Assembly: GCA_934229535.1 (NCBI GenBank)
Contig: CAKQDS010000008.1
Span: 1-64,000 of the forward strand
From: an uncultured Anaeroplasmataceae bacterium
Lineage (GTDB): Bacteria; Bacillota_I; Bacilli_A; Acholeplasmatales; Anaeroplasmataceae
DNA length: 64,000 nucleotides
Direction of reading: 5' to 3'
The stretch's first letter is position 1. The number at the start of each line of letters is the position of its first letter. This document shows positions 25,238 through 34,228 of this stretch, in pieces. A model generated the notes under the pieces. It searched no databases, had not been told where the DNA came from, and saw only the letters and a list, made by a program, of their open reading frames with translations. Position numbers and translations under genes: made by a program.

Positions 25238-25243
25238 TATAAT
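25238..25243 (+). promoter_or_regulatory. Extended -10 promoter element of apt-rel-dtd
   Basis: TATAAT at 25238-25243 preceded by TG-G, 33 nt before the apt start; no clear -35. Confidence 0.55.
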
Positions 25244-25275
25244 AATAATATATTCAATTTTGGAGGATTTATATA

Positions 25276-25797
25276 ATGGATTTAAAAAAATATGTTGCAA
25301 ATGTACCTGATTACCCTAAAAAAGGTATTTTATTTAGAGATATAACACCATTAATGGCTGATGGTGAGGCATATAAATATGCTTGCGATAAGCTTATTGG
25401 TTTTGCTAAAGAAGTTAAGGCAGATATGATTGCTGGTCCAGAAGCTCGTGGATTTATTTTTGGCTGTCCAGTTTCATATGCTTTGAATATTGGCTTTGCA
25501 CCTATAAGAAAGCCAGGAAAATTACCAAGAAATGTTATTAGTGAATCATATGACTTGGAATATGGAAGTAATACCTTATGTATGCATGCAGATGCAATTA
25601 AGAAAGGCCAAAAGGTTTTAATCATCGATGATTTACTTGCAACTGGTGGAACAGTTTTAGCTGGTATTCATTTGGTTGAAAAGCTTGGCGCTACTGTTGT
25701 TGGTGTTGCATGTTTAATTGAACTAGTTGACTTAAAGGGTCGAGAGAAATTAAAAGGATATAATGTTTATTCATTAATGGAATATAAAGGTGAATAG
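25276..25797 (+). CDS. apt: Adenine phosphoribosyltransferase
   Basis: Salvages adenine plus PRPP to AMP. 173 residues, standard length. N-terminal [37 protein letters not shown] and the PRPP-binding loop [13 protein letters not shown] (about residues 115-127) are all intact. The ribosome-binding site TTGGAGG lies 8 nt upstream. It is first of apt-rel-dtd, an order kept in many Firmicutes. Confidence 0.97.
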   Translation: MDLKKYVANVPDYPKKGILFRDITPLMADGEAYKYACDKLIGFAKEVKADMIAGPEARGFIFGCPVSYALNIGFAPIRKPGKLPRNVISESYDLEYGSNTLCMHADAIKKGQKVLIIDDLLATGGTVLAGIHLVEKLGATVVGVACLIELVDLKGREKLKGYNVYSLMEYKGE

Positions 25798-25826
25798 TTC
25801 AAAATAAATTGTAAGGAAGTGGGGCT

Positions 25827-28004
25827 ATGTCAACAATTACAATTGATGACTTAATGAATAAGGTTGGAACGTATATTCATAAAGAAAAAGATTTAAATAA
25901 AATTAAAGAAGCCTATGAGCTTGCATTTAGAAAGCATAATGGACAATTTAGAAGAAGTGGTGAACCATATATAAGCCATCCTTTAAATGTTGCATATATT
26001 TTGGCTGAATTAACAGTTGGTCCAGATACAATTATGGCTGGGCTTCTTCATGATGTTTTAGAAGATACTGACACAACCTATGATGAAATAAAAAGTGAAT
26101 TTGGTGAAGATGTTGCTAATTTGGTTGATGGCGTAACAAAGGTTGCAAAATTAACTTTTTCCTCACTTGAACAAAAACAAGTAGAAAATCATCAAAAAAT
26201 GCTTGTAGCTATTGCTAAGGATATCCGTGTAGTTGTTGTAAAACTCGCTGATAGATTACATAATATAAGAACAATTGATTTTCAAGCAGAAGAGAAGCGA
26301 AAAAGAATTTGCGAGGAAACATTAGAAATTTATGCACCACTTGCTGATAAACTCGGAATGTTTAAGATAAAGGCTGAATTAGAAGACAGGTCTTTAAAAT
26401 ATGTTGCTCCTAAAATGTATGAGCAAATCACTAAACAAATAGAAGAAGATAGCTCGGCTAGATTAGAAACAATTGACAAAATGATTGTTGAGATAAAAAC
26501 ATTTCTTAAGCCTTTTAATATTACTGATATTACGATTAAGGGTAGAATCAAAAATTTATATAGTATTTATAAAAAGATGATAACCCAAAATAAAAGCTTT
26601 GATGAAATATATGATGTATTGGCAATAAGAATAATTGTCGATTCTGTTGCACAATGCTATCAGGTTTTGGGAGTTATTCATTCTCATTATGTTCCTGTTC
26701 CTAAAAGATTCAAGGATTATATTGCAGTTCCTAAATCAAATATGTATCAATCACTACATACAACTGTAATTGGTGGAGATGGACAAACCTTTGAGGTTCA
26801 AATTAGAACCAAGGAAATGGACCAAATTGCTGAATATGGTGTAGCTGCGCATTGGGCTTATAAGGAAAATGTTGAATATTCTAAAGAAAAAGAGCAATAT
26901 GAGATTGCTCAAAAATTAAAATGGTATGGAGATTTATTGAAATTTTCCGAAGAAGATAATGAAAATAATAATCCATCTGAGTTTGTAGATACGGTTAAAG
27001 AGGATCTTTTGAATGCAAACGTTTATGTTTATACTCCAACTGGTGAGGTAATTGATCTTCAAAAGGGAGCTACTCCTCTTGACTATGCTTATAAAATTCA
27101 TACTAATATTGGTAATAAAACTGTTGGAGCCAAGGTTAATAATCGAATTGTTCCCCTTGATTATGAATTACATACTGGTGATATTGTTAGCATTCTTACG
27201 TCAAATACAGCTACGCCTAACCTAGATTGGCTAAGTATTGTTAAAACTAATCATGCAAAGCATAAAATTAGAAATTATCTTAATAAACAAAATAAAGATG
27301 TCTTAATTTCACAAGGAAAAGGTTCACTTGATAATGAACTAAGTATAAATAAGATTATTTTTAATCTTAGTGATGAATTTGTAAGTAAAAGCTTTTCTAA
27401 AACAAATATTTCAACTGTTGAAGATTTATATGCTGAAATAGGTAAAGGAAATATTTCACCAAAAACAGTTATTCAAAGAATAAATAGTCTTACAACTAGT
27501 ACTTCTGAAGAAATGCTTCAAAAGCAAATGGAAAAATCAAATAGAATATTGACTACTAATTCAGAGACTGGTGTCATAGTTGAAGGCTTGAAAAAACCTA
27601 AACTTAGACTTGGTAGCTGCTGCACACCAATTCCAGGGGACCCAATTGTTGGCTTTGTTAGTAAAGAAAATGGTCTTGTTGTACATCATAAAAATTGTAA
27701 GAATTTACAATCACTTTCCACAAATAGAATTTTAAATTTATATTGGGCTATAAATATAACGAGAAGTTATCCTGTTAAATTGAAAATTTCTGCATCTCAA
27801 AGTATTACACTTATTACTGAGATAATGAATACTGTCAATTCTCAATCAATGTCAATTGCTTCAATTAGTGCAAATAATAAATCAAATTTAGAAACAGTTA
27901 TAAAATTAAAGGTGCTTGTAAAGGACTTAGATGCTTTAGAACGCTTAGTTGCTAATTTGAAGAAGATTAATAGGGTTCATGATGTGGAGCGTGAGGGAAT
28001 ATGA
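25827..28004 (+). CDS. rel: Bifunctional (p)ppGpp synthetase/hydrolase Rel
   Basis: Long RSH enzyme of 725 residues controlling the stringent response. Domains in order: HD hydrolase with SHPLNVAYIL and HDVLEDT (about residues 45-155), synthetase with RIKNLYSIYKKM and RFKDYIAVPK (RFKD motif of bifunctional enzymes), YQSLHTTV and EVQIRT, TGS (VYVYTPTGEVIDLQKGATPLDYAY), a zinc-finger-like segment with GSCCTPIPGD...HHKNC, and a C-terminal ACT domain. The hydrolase residues look intact, so both activities are expected. It overlaps dtd by 4 nt. Confidence 0.97.
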   Translation: MSTITIDDLMNKVGTYIHKEKDLNKIKEAYELAFRKHNGQFRRSGEPYISHPLNVAYILAELTVGPDTIMAGLLHDVLEDTDTTYDEIKSEFGEDVANLVDGVTKVAKLTFSSLEQKQVENHQKMLVAIAKDIRVVVVKLADRLHNIRTIDFQAEEKRKRICEETLEIYAPLADKLGMFKIKAELEDRSLKYVAPKMYEQITKQIEEDSSARLETIDKMIVEIKTFLKPFNITDITIKGRIKNLYSIYKKMITQNKSFDEIYDVLAIRIIVDSVAQCYQVLGVIHSHYVPVPKRFKDYIAVPKSNMYQSLHTTVIGGDGQTFEVQIRTKEMDQIAEYGVAAHWAYKENVEYSKEKEQYEIAQKLKWYGDLLKFSEEDNENNNPSEFVDTVKEDLLNANVYVYTPTGEVIDLQKGATPLDYAYKIHTNIGNKTVGAKVNNRIVPLDYELHTGDIVSILTSNTATPNLDWLSIVKTNHAKHKIRNYLNKQNKDVLISQGKGSLDNELSINKIIFNLSDEFVSKSFSKTNISTVEDLYAEIGKGNISPKTVIQRINSLTTSTSEEMLQKQMEKSNRILTTNSETGVIVEGLKKPKLRLGSCCTPIPGDPIVGFVSKENGLVVHHKNCKNLQSLSTNRILNLYWAINITRSYPVKLKISASQSITLITEIMNTVNSQSMSIASISANNKSNLETVIKLKVLVKDLDALERLVANLKKINRVHDVEREGI

Positions 28005-28453
28005 AGGTAGTCGTTCAAAGATGTCTTAGGGCTAACTGTATTATTGATGGTAATGTACATAGTAGTATAGGACGAGGACTAATGCTATTAGTTGGCTTTA
28101 CTAATAATGATAATTTAGAAATTATCAAAAAAATGTCTAAAAAAATTATTAATCTTAGAATTTTTGAAGATGAAAATAATAAAATGAATAAATCAATTAT
28201 AGATATAGGCGGAGAAATATTATCTATTTCGCAGTTTACATTATATGCTAATCCATATAATGGTAATCGTCCAAGCTTTACAGAAGCACTTAATTTTTCT
28301 GATGCAAATAATTTATATAAGCAATTTAATGAGGTTTTAAGAAGTGAAAATAATATAAAAGTAGAAGAAGGAATTTTTGGTGCTGATATGAAAATTGATT
28401 TCGTAAATGATGGTCCTGTAACTATTATAATTGATAGCATGAATTTCAAATAA
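28001..28453 (+). CDS. dtd: D-aminoacyl-tRNA deacylase
   Basis: Removes D-amino acids mischarged onto tRNA. 150 residues with MKVVVQRCLRA start, SQFTLYA motif (about residue 78) and the C-terminal NDGPVT carrying the Gly-cisPro-type motif. Start codon overlaps the rel stop (ATGA), so translation is coupled. A perfect terminator hairpin follows. Confidence 0.96.
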   Translation: MKVVVQRCLRANCIIDGNVHSSIGRGLMLLVGFTNNDNLEIIKKMSKKIINLRIFEDENNKMNKSIIDIGGEILSISQFTLYANPYNGNRPSFTEALNFSDANNLYKQFNEVLRSENNIKVEEGIFGADMKIDFVNDGPVTIIIDSMNFK

Positions 28454-28456
28454 AGT

Positions 28457-28494
28457 GATATTTTATTACTTATTGCAATAAAATATCTTTTTTT
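28457..28494 (+). terminator. Terminator of apt-rel-dtd
   Basis: GATATTTTATT (28457-28467) and AATAAAATATC (28477-28487) are perfect 11-bp arms, followed by seven T. Confidence 0.92.
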
Positions 28495-29126
28495 AATTTT
28501 GCTATTATAGTTTTATGTGTTTGTGGATTTAAATTTACTACTAGTGCAAAAATAATAATGCCTACACCAGATTAAACATTTAGTCCATATTGTGAAGAAC
28601 TTGGAAGAAACGGTAGTTATGTTTCAAATTATGGTAAAGATGAACATAATTTGGAAGGATATTATTTATATTTAATGTCAAGACAAGTATTAATGCTTGA
28701 TAAAGTACTTGGAAGTCAAGTTTCATGTACAAAAGGCGAAGTGTTTAATGTCTCTTATACAAAGACTACTTCATATGGCTATGAAGCAGCAAAAACTTTT
28801 GCAAAGAGTTATCAAGAAAGTAGGAAATCAAGTATTTCTTTTAAGTTTGGTGCGAAATTTTTAAGGCTGGTTCAAACTATGAGCATAGCATTTCAAATGT
28901 TTTTTCTTCACAAATTACAACAACTTATAAGGAATCTTGTAGTGTTGAAACATCAATTACTAAAAATTATACAGCGTGGGAAACCGGCGTTTATCAAACT
29001 TATTTACAAAGCTTGTATAATGTTTATATTATTCAAGAATACAAGACTATGTATGATGAAAATAATTTTCCATATAAGGTTCAAACTGGAAAAAATGATA
29101 TATATTTGGCACCTTATTTTAATTGA
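28495..29126 (+). pseudogene. Decayed secreted-protein gene (no start, stop codon, frameshift)
   Basis: A reading frame begins with a signal-peptide-like hydrophobic stretch (FNFAIIVLCVCGFKF...) that has no start codon because it abuts the dtd terminator. It is interrupted by TAA at 28573-28575 and continues through NLEGYYLYLMSRQVLML... to about 28860. A frameshift near the ATTTTTAA run (about 28856-28866) moves the sense reading to another frame (KAGSNYEHSISNVFSS... to DIYLAPYFN, stop 29124-29126). The reading rich in Ser, Thr and Tyr looks like an extracellular protein. Family unknown. Between 29127 and 29405 I see only a short ORF without a ribosome-binding site and the promoter of the next gene. 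Confidence 0.7.
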
Positions 29127-29360
29127 CAGTTACATTTAATCATACAATGAAATTTGGTATAAGATTATTAAATATTACCCAAGTTAAACTAGTAGTATTG
29201 ATTGTTTTTATTCTTTATTTTTATATGTCTATAATAAATTTAATATATGAATTGGTTGTTCATAGAAAAAATAGAATTTGTTAATTGTTTAATCAAATGA
29301 TAAAAAAGCATTTTTTTTCTTAAATTTGGTGCAATAAAAATGATTTTGTGATATAATTAA

Positions 29361-29377
29361 AAATAAATTGAAAGGAG
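29361..29377 (+). promoter_or_regulatory. Leader and ribosome-binding site of the 606-residue membrane protein
   Basis: TATAAT with TG-A extension lies at about 29351-29356. AAAGGAG (29371-29377) is the only good ribosome-binding site, but it lies 28 nt before the first in-frame ATG (29406). ATT at 29385, in frame and 7 nt after GGAG, could be the real start. Confidence 0.4.
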
Positions 29378-29405
29378 AAGTGCGATTAGCACTAGTTTAA
29401 AAACG

Positions 29406-31226
29406 ATGAAACAAAATTCGACTTTTATTTTTAAAAATAAATCATATAATGACTACAAAGAGCTAGCAACTGCCTTTGCTGATAATTGGAATGAAGCAAT
29501 TGCTCAAATTAATAATGATTATGAGGTGTTTTTAAATTATTTTCTAAAGAATGATCCTTTTGTATATGGTCAAATGAAAATAGAAATTAAAAGATGTAAA
29601 TATTTAGATAATGTTTTAACCTCTTTAATACATTTTTTAGCTCCAGAGCTTGGAATTTGCATTAAAGGCAAATTTTTTAAGGATTTGAAGGATATGGCTA
29701 TGTATATGGAACAACAATATTCTTTAATTGTTCCAGGTATCAAGGCCTTTTTAGAGGATAAATGCATAAGTCATTTATATTTAAAGGACTTAATTAAACT
29801 AGAAAAGGATAATGATAGTTTTGTTCGTCAATTACCATTGCTTGAGGCAAATGCAAATAGTGATTTTGTATACTATTATTTCTTTATGCATTTTTGTAAA
29901 AACCCTATGTATAAATCACTTGATTTATTTTTAGGACAATGCTTAAATGAAAAAGATCCTATAAAGATGTTTTATGGTATAACTAGAAGATCTGATTTTT
30001 TATATTCTTTAGCTATGGTTGTTGGACTTGAAAGAACAATTGCTTATGAAAAAAACAAAGATTTTTTATATTCTTTATATGATTTAGTTCATAAGGATAT
30101 CGATTTTGATTTTAAAAAAGTTTTTTATTCAGGTTATCCATTCTTTAATTTAGCTAATTTTAAAAATTATTCATATAATAGTCCTAAAGCTAAAAAAATA
30201 TCTGAGCAATATGTAAAATATTCACTTTCATATGCCAAAGGAAAAGATACTTCGATTGATTTTGCAAAAAAGGTTTTCAATTTATATTATAGCTTTGTTA
30301 AAGAATATCAAAATCAAAATATTGTTGAGATAAATTCTAGATTTAATATGAATCGTATTTGCTGTAATACAATATGCTGTGAAGCATATGATGCCCTTGC
30401 ATTATCAGCACCGGTAAGTATTAAGGAAGTACTTCATAAGCCTATAGTTCCTAATACAAATGAAAATGTTAGTGATGAAATGTTTAGTGTTCCAGTACCT
30501 GATTTTGCTCATGCTGAGGAGGACCAAGGTGAAATAAAGGAATTAAAGAAGCCAATTCTTGTTGATGATTTTAATGATGAAGATAACGAACCAGCTAAAA
30601 TATCTAATGAAGTAGATGAATCAGCCTCAAAACTTAATGAATTTAGACGTCATTATTTTTTAAAGGAATTAGTTGCTTTATTTAGTTTTATTTTCTTTAT
30701 TTGGGGTGCATTTGAATTCATTTATCGTGCAATTATTAAAAAAGGAATAATTGTTGGAAAAACATTTGATTTTGGAATTGCTGGATGCTCACTTGTTTTA
30801 GCAGCAGTTTCTTTAGTGATATTTGTTAAAAACAAAAAATCAAAAGCTTTGTGTAAAAAATATTTTGATGTTAACGGAAATAAAAATTCGGCTTATGAGG
30901 CTTTAAATAAGCTGGAAAGACAAAAAATTAGAAAGAACATTTATTATGGATTTAGAGTATGGTCTACTTTAATGATAATTTTGTCTTCATATATTTTAGT
31001 TTGCTTATTGTGGTTTTATGCTAATCCGTTATTAACTAATATGACTAATGATTTAGTAACTAAGCTTTTATCAAAATGGAATAATTATTTGTTACTAATT
31101 GCCCCTGTTATTTCTTTTTTAATGTGTATATTGAAGAAGAAACAAAATCTATTATATGCTATTATTTGTTATTTAATTGAAATTGTAGTTATATTAGTAG
31201 TTTGTTATATTTTAAGCGTATTTTAA
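29406..31226 (+). CDS. Unknown large protein with C-terminal membrane domain
   Basis: 606 residues (613 if an ATT start at 29385 is used). The first ~330 residues are soluble, helical and rich in Lys, Tyr and Phe, opening with STFIFKNKSYNDYKELATAFADNW. An acidic linker follows (about residues 355-405, many Asp/Glu). Then about five membrane helices in two groups occupy the last 190 residues. No enzyme motif is recognised. It stands alone with a terminator behind it. A large cytosolic sensor or scaffold tethered to the membrane is one guess, but no function can be assigned. Confidence 0.75.
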   Translation: MKQNSTFIFKNKSYNDYKELATAFADNWNEAIAQINNDYEVFLNYFLKNDPFVYGQMKIEIKRCKYLDNVLTSLIHFLAPELGICIKGKFFKDLKDMAMYMEQQYSLIVPGIKAFLEDKCISHLYLKDLIKLEKDNDSFVRQLPLLEANANSDFVYYYFFMHFCKNPMYKSLDLFLGQCLNEKDPIKMFYGITRRSDFLYSLAMVVGLERTIAYEKNKDFLYSLYDLVHKDIDFDFKKVFYSGYPFFNLANFKNYSYNSPKAKKISEQYVKYSLSYAKGKDTSIDFAKKVFNLYYSFVKEYQNQNIVEINSRFNMNRICCNTICCEAYDALALSAPVSIKEVLHKPIVPNTNENVSDEMFSVPVPDFAHAEEDQGEIKELKKPILVDDFNDEDNEPAKISNEVDESASKLNEFRRHYFLKELVALFSFIFFIWGAFEFIYRAIIKKGIIVGKTFDFGIAGCSLVLAAVSLVIFVKNKKSKALCKKYFDVNGNKNSAYEALNKLERQKIRKNIYYGFRVWSTLMIILSSYILVCLLWFYANPLLTNMTNDLVTKLLSKWNNYLLLIAPVISFLMCILKKKQNLLYAIICYLIEIVVILVVCYILSVF

Positions 31227-31234
31227 TAATTTAG

Positions 31235-31277
31235 AAAACAATATGATTTATCATATATTTATCATATTGTTTTTTAA
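31235..31277 (+). terminator. Terminator of the 606-residue membrane protein gene
   Basis: AACAATATGAT (31237-31247) and ATCATATTGTT (31261-31271), then T residues. Confidence 0.85.
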
Positions 31278-31294
31278 CGTATGGAGGATGTAAA

Positions 31295-32599
31295 ATGAAT
31301 ATTTATATGGTAAGTCTTGGCTGTGCCAAAAATAGAGTTGATTCAGAAATGATTCTTGGTGTATGTAAAGAAAATAATATGAACGTTGTTGATGACCCAA
31401 GTGAAGCTGACTTGTTAATGGTTAATACTTGTGGATTTATTGAAAGTGCTAAGGAGGAAGCAATTCAAACAATTTTAGAGCTTGCTAGTTATAAAAATAA
31501 TAACAAGAAGCTTTTAGTTTTTGGATGCCTTGCCCAAAGATATAAAGAGGAGTTAATTAAAGCAATTCCTGAGGTTGATCGTTTTGTTTCAATTGCTGAA
31601 TATGGAAATATTAGCCAAATTTTAAATGATCTACTTAAGGGGGATTATAAAATACATGGTAGTATGTCAGCACTTAATAGATTGGTATCTACACCAAGTT
31701 ATATGAGATATATAAAAATTAGTGAAGGATGTCGTAACCGTTGTGCCTTTTGCGCAATCCCTTTAATTCGTGGTACCTTAGTTTCAACACCAATCGAAGA
31801 GGTTGTTGAGGATGTAAAAAATGCGGTAAATGATGGTGTATATGAAATTAATTTGATTTCTCAGGATACAACAAGATATGGTGAGGACTTATATAAAAAA
31901 TTAGCACTTGTTGATTTATTAAAGGAAATTGTGAAAATTAATGGTGATTTTAAGGTGAGACTGTTATATCTTTACCCAGATATTGTAACTGATGAATTGA
32001 TTGAGTTTATAAAAAATAATGATAAAATTATGCCCTATTTTGATATTCCAATTCAACATACAGAAGATTTAGTTTTAAAGAAAATGTATCGTAGAGGCAA
32101 TAGAGAATTTCTTTTAAATCTTTTCAAGAAGATAAAGAAGGAAATTCCTGAGGCAATTTTACGTACAACGCTTATGGTTGGCTTTCCTTATGAGACAAAG
32201 GAAGATGTTAAAAATATGATTTCATTTATGAAGGAAGTTAAATTTGATAGACTTGGTGCTTTTACTTATTCACGTGAAGAGGGAACGGTAGGGTACACTT
32301 ATCCTGATATTATTTCTCAAGATGAAATGAATCATCGCTATTCTCAAATTATGAATGCTCAAAAGCGTATTTCTTTAGAAAACAATCAAAAAATGATTGG
32401 CAAGATGGTTGAATGCTTTATAGAAGAATATGATGAGGAATCATATATGTATAAGGCAAGAAACTATGCTTATGCACCTGATGATATTGATGGAGCTATT
32501 TATGTTGCTGCTAAAGGTGAGCATAATCCTGGTGATAAAATTAAAGTAATGATATTAGATGCAGATGAATATTCACTTACAGGAGAAGAAATTGAATAA
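31295..32599 (+). CDS. rimO: Ribosomal protein S12 methylthiotransferase RimO
   Basis: Radical-SAM enzyme that methylthiolates an aspartate of ribosomal protein S12. 434 residues: N-terminal UPF0004 domain with SLGCAKNRVDSE, NTCGFIESAKEE and FGCLAQRY (three cluster cysteines), radical-SAM domain with EGCRNRCAFCAIP (CxxxCxxC, about residues 146-156), and a C-terminal TRAM domain. The VDSE and AIPLIRG context fits RimO rather than MiaB. Ribosome-binding site GGAGG. The following HAD gene starts inside its stop region. Confidence 0.95.
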   Translation: MNIYMVSLGCAKNRVDSEMILGVCKENNMNVVDDPSEADLLMVNTCGFIESAKEEAIQTILELASYKNNNKKLLVFGCLAQRYKEELIKAIPEVDRFVSIAEYGNISQILNDLLKGDYKIHGSMSALNRLVSTPSYMRYIKISEGCRNRCAFCAIPLIRGTLVSTPIEEVVEDVKNAVNDGVYEINLISQDTTRYGEDLYKKLALVDLLKEIVKINGDFKVRLLYLYPDIVTDELIEFIKNNDKIMPYFDIPIQHTEDLVLKKMYRRGNREFLLNLFKKIKKEIPEAILRTTLMVGFPYETKEDVKNMISFMKEVKFDRLGAFTYSREEGTVGYTYPDIISQDEMNHRYSQIMNAQKRISLENNQKMIGKMVECFIEEYDEESYMYKARNYAYAPDDIDGAIYVAAKGEHNPGDKIKVMILDADEYSLTGEEIE

Positions 32600-33338
32600 A
32601 GTATTTTTATTTGATGTTGATGGAACACTTTCTTATAATGGAATAATTCCTCAAAGTGCACTTTTAGCTTTGGAAACCTTAAGAAAAAATGGTTATAAGG
32701 TTATGCTAGCAACAGGTAGATGCCTAGCACAATTAAATGATATTCTAGCAAATATAAAAATTGATGGAGCAATTATTTGTAATGGTAGCTATGCTTTTCT
32801 AGATGAAAAAATTATTTTTGATAGTCCAATATCAAAAGAAGTGTTAATTAAATTATTTCCTTATCTTCAAAAGAAAAATATTGGTAGTGCTTATTTAGGT
32901 ATTGATTTTTTTAAGACAACATCTAAAATAGAAAATTTACAATTATTGAGTTATGCATTTTCTATTAAACTACCTGAGTTTAATGATGAAATGTATAAGA
33001 AAAATAAGGTATATTCCTTAGGAATCTATACAAAAAATGATATTTCTAGAATTGTTGAGAAATGTCAAGAGCTTAAATTTGTTAAAGTTGCTGCTGGCGT
33101 ATATGATGTTTTTAATAAAGGAGTCAGTAAAGCAAGTGCAGTTAATATTTTAAAAAATAATTATGAGGTTTATGCTTTTGGAGACAATGATAATGATATA
33201 GAGATGCTTCAGGCTGCAAATTTTAGTTTTGCGATGAAAAATGGTAGTGAAAATGCTAAAAGAAGTGCAAAATATATTGCTGATAATGCTTTAAATGATG
33301 GTATATACAAAGCATTAAAAGAATTTAAATTAATATAA
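32592..33338 (+). CDS. Cof-type HAD-IIB family phosphatase
   Basis: 248-residue haloacid dehalogenase-fold hydrolase with an IIB cap. FDVDGTLS (motif I) is at the N-terminus, ATGR as motif II, K in FNKGVSKASAV as motif III and FGDNDNDIEML as motif IV. Substrates of this family are sugar phosphates, flavin or pyridoxal phosphates; none can be chosen here. I start it at TTG 32592, 6 nt after AGGAGAAG and overlapping the rimO stop, because the domain begins immediately (LNKVFLFDVDG) and no ATG is available nearby. Confidence 0.9.
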   Translation: MNKVFLFDVDGTLSYNGIIPQSALLALETLRKNGYKVMLATGRCLAQLNDILANIKIDGAIICNGSYAFLDEKIIFDSPISKEVLIKLFPYLQKKNIGSAYLGIDFFKTTSKIENLQLLSYAFSIKLPEFNDEMYKKNKVYSLGIYTKNDISRIVEKCQELKFVKVAAGVYDVFNKGVSKASAVNILKNNYEVYAFGDNDNDIEMLQAANFSFAMKNGSENAKRSAKYIADNALNDGIYKALKEFKLI

Positions 33339-33351
33339 GGAGTAAAATAAA

Positions 33352-33879
33352 ATGGCAAAAATTAATGTTGTTCTTTTTGAACCAGAAATTCCTCAAAATA
33401 CAGGAAATATAATGCGTAGTTGTGTTGGATTTAATTGTATGCTACATTTAATTAAACCTTTAGGATTTGTCTTAGATGATAAGCATTTAAAAAGAAGCTG
33501 TGTTGATTATATAGACTATGTCAAATATGCTGTATATGAAAACTATGAGGATTTTGCTAAAAAAAATCCTGGGAAATATTTCTTTTTAACTAGATATGGG
33601 CATAAGAGTCCAAGTGAAATAAATTTTAAGCAATATGATGAAAATATTTATTTGATTTTTGGTAAGGAATCAACAGGAATTCCATATAACATTTTATATA
33701 ATCATTTAGATGATTGCTATAGAATTCCAACAACTGATAAAATTAGAAGCTTGAATTTAAGTAATTGTGCAGCGATAATGATGTTTTTAGCTTCCTCACA
33801 AATTGATGAGGAATGCTTAATTCATCATGAGCCTGATACCTTAAAGGGCGAAAATTTTATTGATGAATATTTCAAATAG
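33352..33879 (+). CDS. trmL: tRNA (cytidine(34)-2'-O)-methyltransferase
   Basis: SPOUT-class methyltransferase, 175 residues, modifying the wobble base of certain leucine tRNAs. N-terminal EPEIPQNTGNIMRSC, then FGKESTGIP (motif 2) and IPTTDKIRSLNLSNCAAIMM (knot region) are all diagnostic. It follows the HAD gene by 13 nt with its own GGAG ribosome-binding site, so it probably belongs to the rimO transcript. Confidence 0.95.
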   Translation: MAKINVVLFEPEIPQNTGNIMRSCVGFNCMLHLIKPLGFVLDDKHLKRSCVDYIDYVKYAVYENYEDFAKKNPGKYFFLTRYGHKSPSEINFKQYDENIYLIFGKESTGIPYNILYNHLDDCYRIPTTDKIRSLNLSNCAAIMMFLASSQIDEECLIHHEPDTLKGENFIDEYFK

Positions 33880-33928
33880 TTGAAATAAAATGCTAAATGT
33901 GGTAAAAATAATATAGAGGTGATTAAAT

Positions 33929-34228
33929 ATGTCTTTGATTCATTTAACAAATGAAAATTTTGATAATGAGATTAAAAATAACAACTTAATTATAGTTGAT
34001 TTTTGGGCAACATGGTGCTCACCATGTCGTATGCTTGCTCCTATTTTAGAGGAAGTAGCAAGTGAAGGATACATGGTTGGTAAGGTTGATGTTGATGAAT
34101 GTGAGGAACTTGCTAATAGATTTAATATTAGAAACATTCCAACTCTACTTGTTTTCAAAAATGGTGAAATCATTAACAAGCACATTGGTTATTTAGATCA
34201 TGAAGCTTTACTTGCTTTGGTGAAATAA
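33929..34228 (+). CDS. trxA: Thioredoxin
   Basis: 99-residue thioredoxin with the active site WCSPC (about residues 30-34) instead of the commoner WCGPC, the conserved DFWATW before it, IPTLLVFKNGE with the cis-proline, and VDVDE. The next gene, a flavoprotein reductase, begins on the base after its stop, so the two form a redox pair. Ribosome-binding site GAGGTGA. Confidence 0.95.
   Translation: MSLIHLTNENFDNEIKNNNLIIVDFWATWCSPCRMLAPILEEVASEGYMVGKVDVDECEELANRFNIRNIPTLLVFKNGEIINKHIGYLDHEALLALVK

Noticed and set aside
28015..28449. 144-codon - strand ORF opposite dtd
   Set aside because: Fully antisense to dtd with no independent signals.
28651..29139. 162-codon ORF after dtd read as a real gene
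   Set aside because: It starts in the middle of a frame that is open further upstream and, after about 28860, switches to nonsense while the sense frame continues in another register; treated as a pseudogene.
29147..29284. 45-codon ORF (MKFGIRLLNITQ...) with one hydrophobic helix
   Set aside because: No ribosome-binding site or promoter and it sits beside the pseudogene; probably chance or a decayed remnant.
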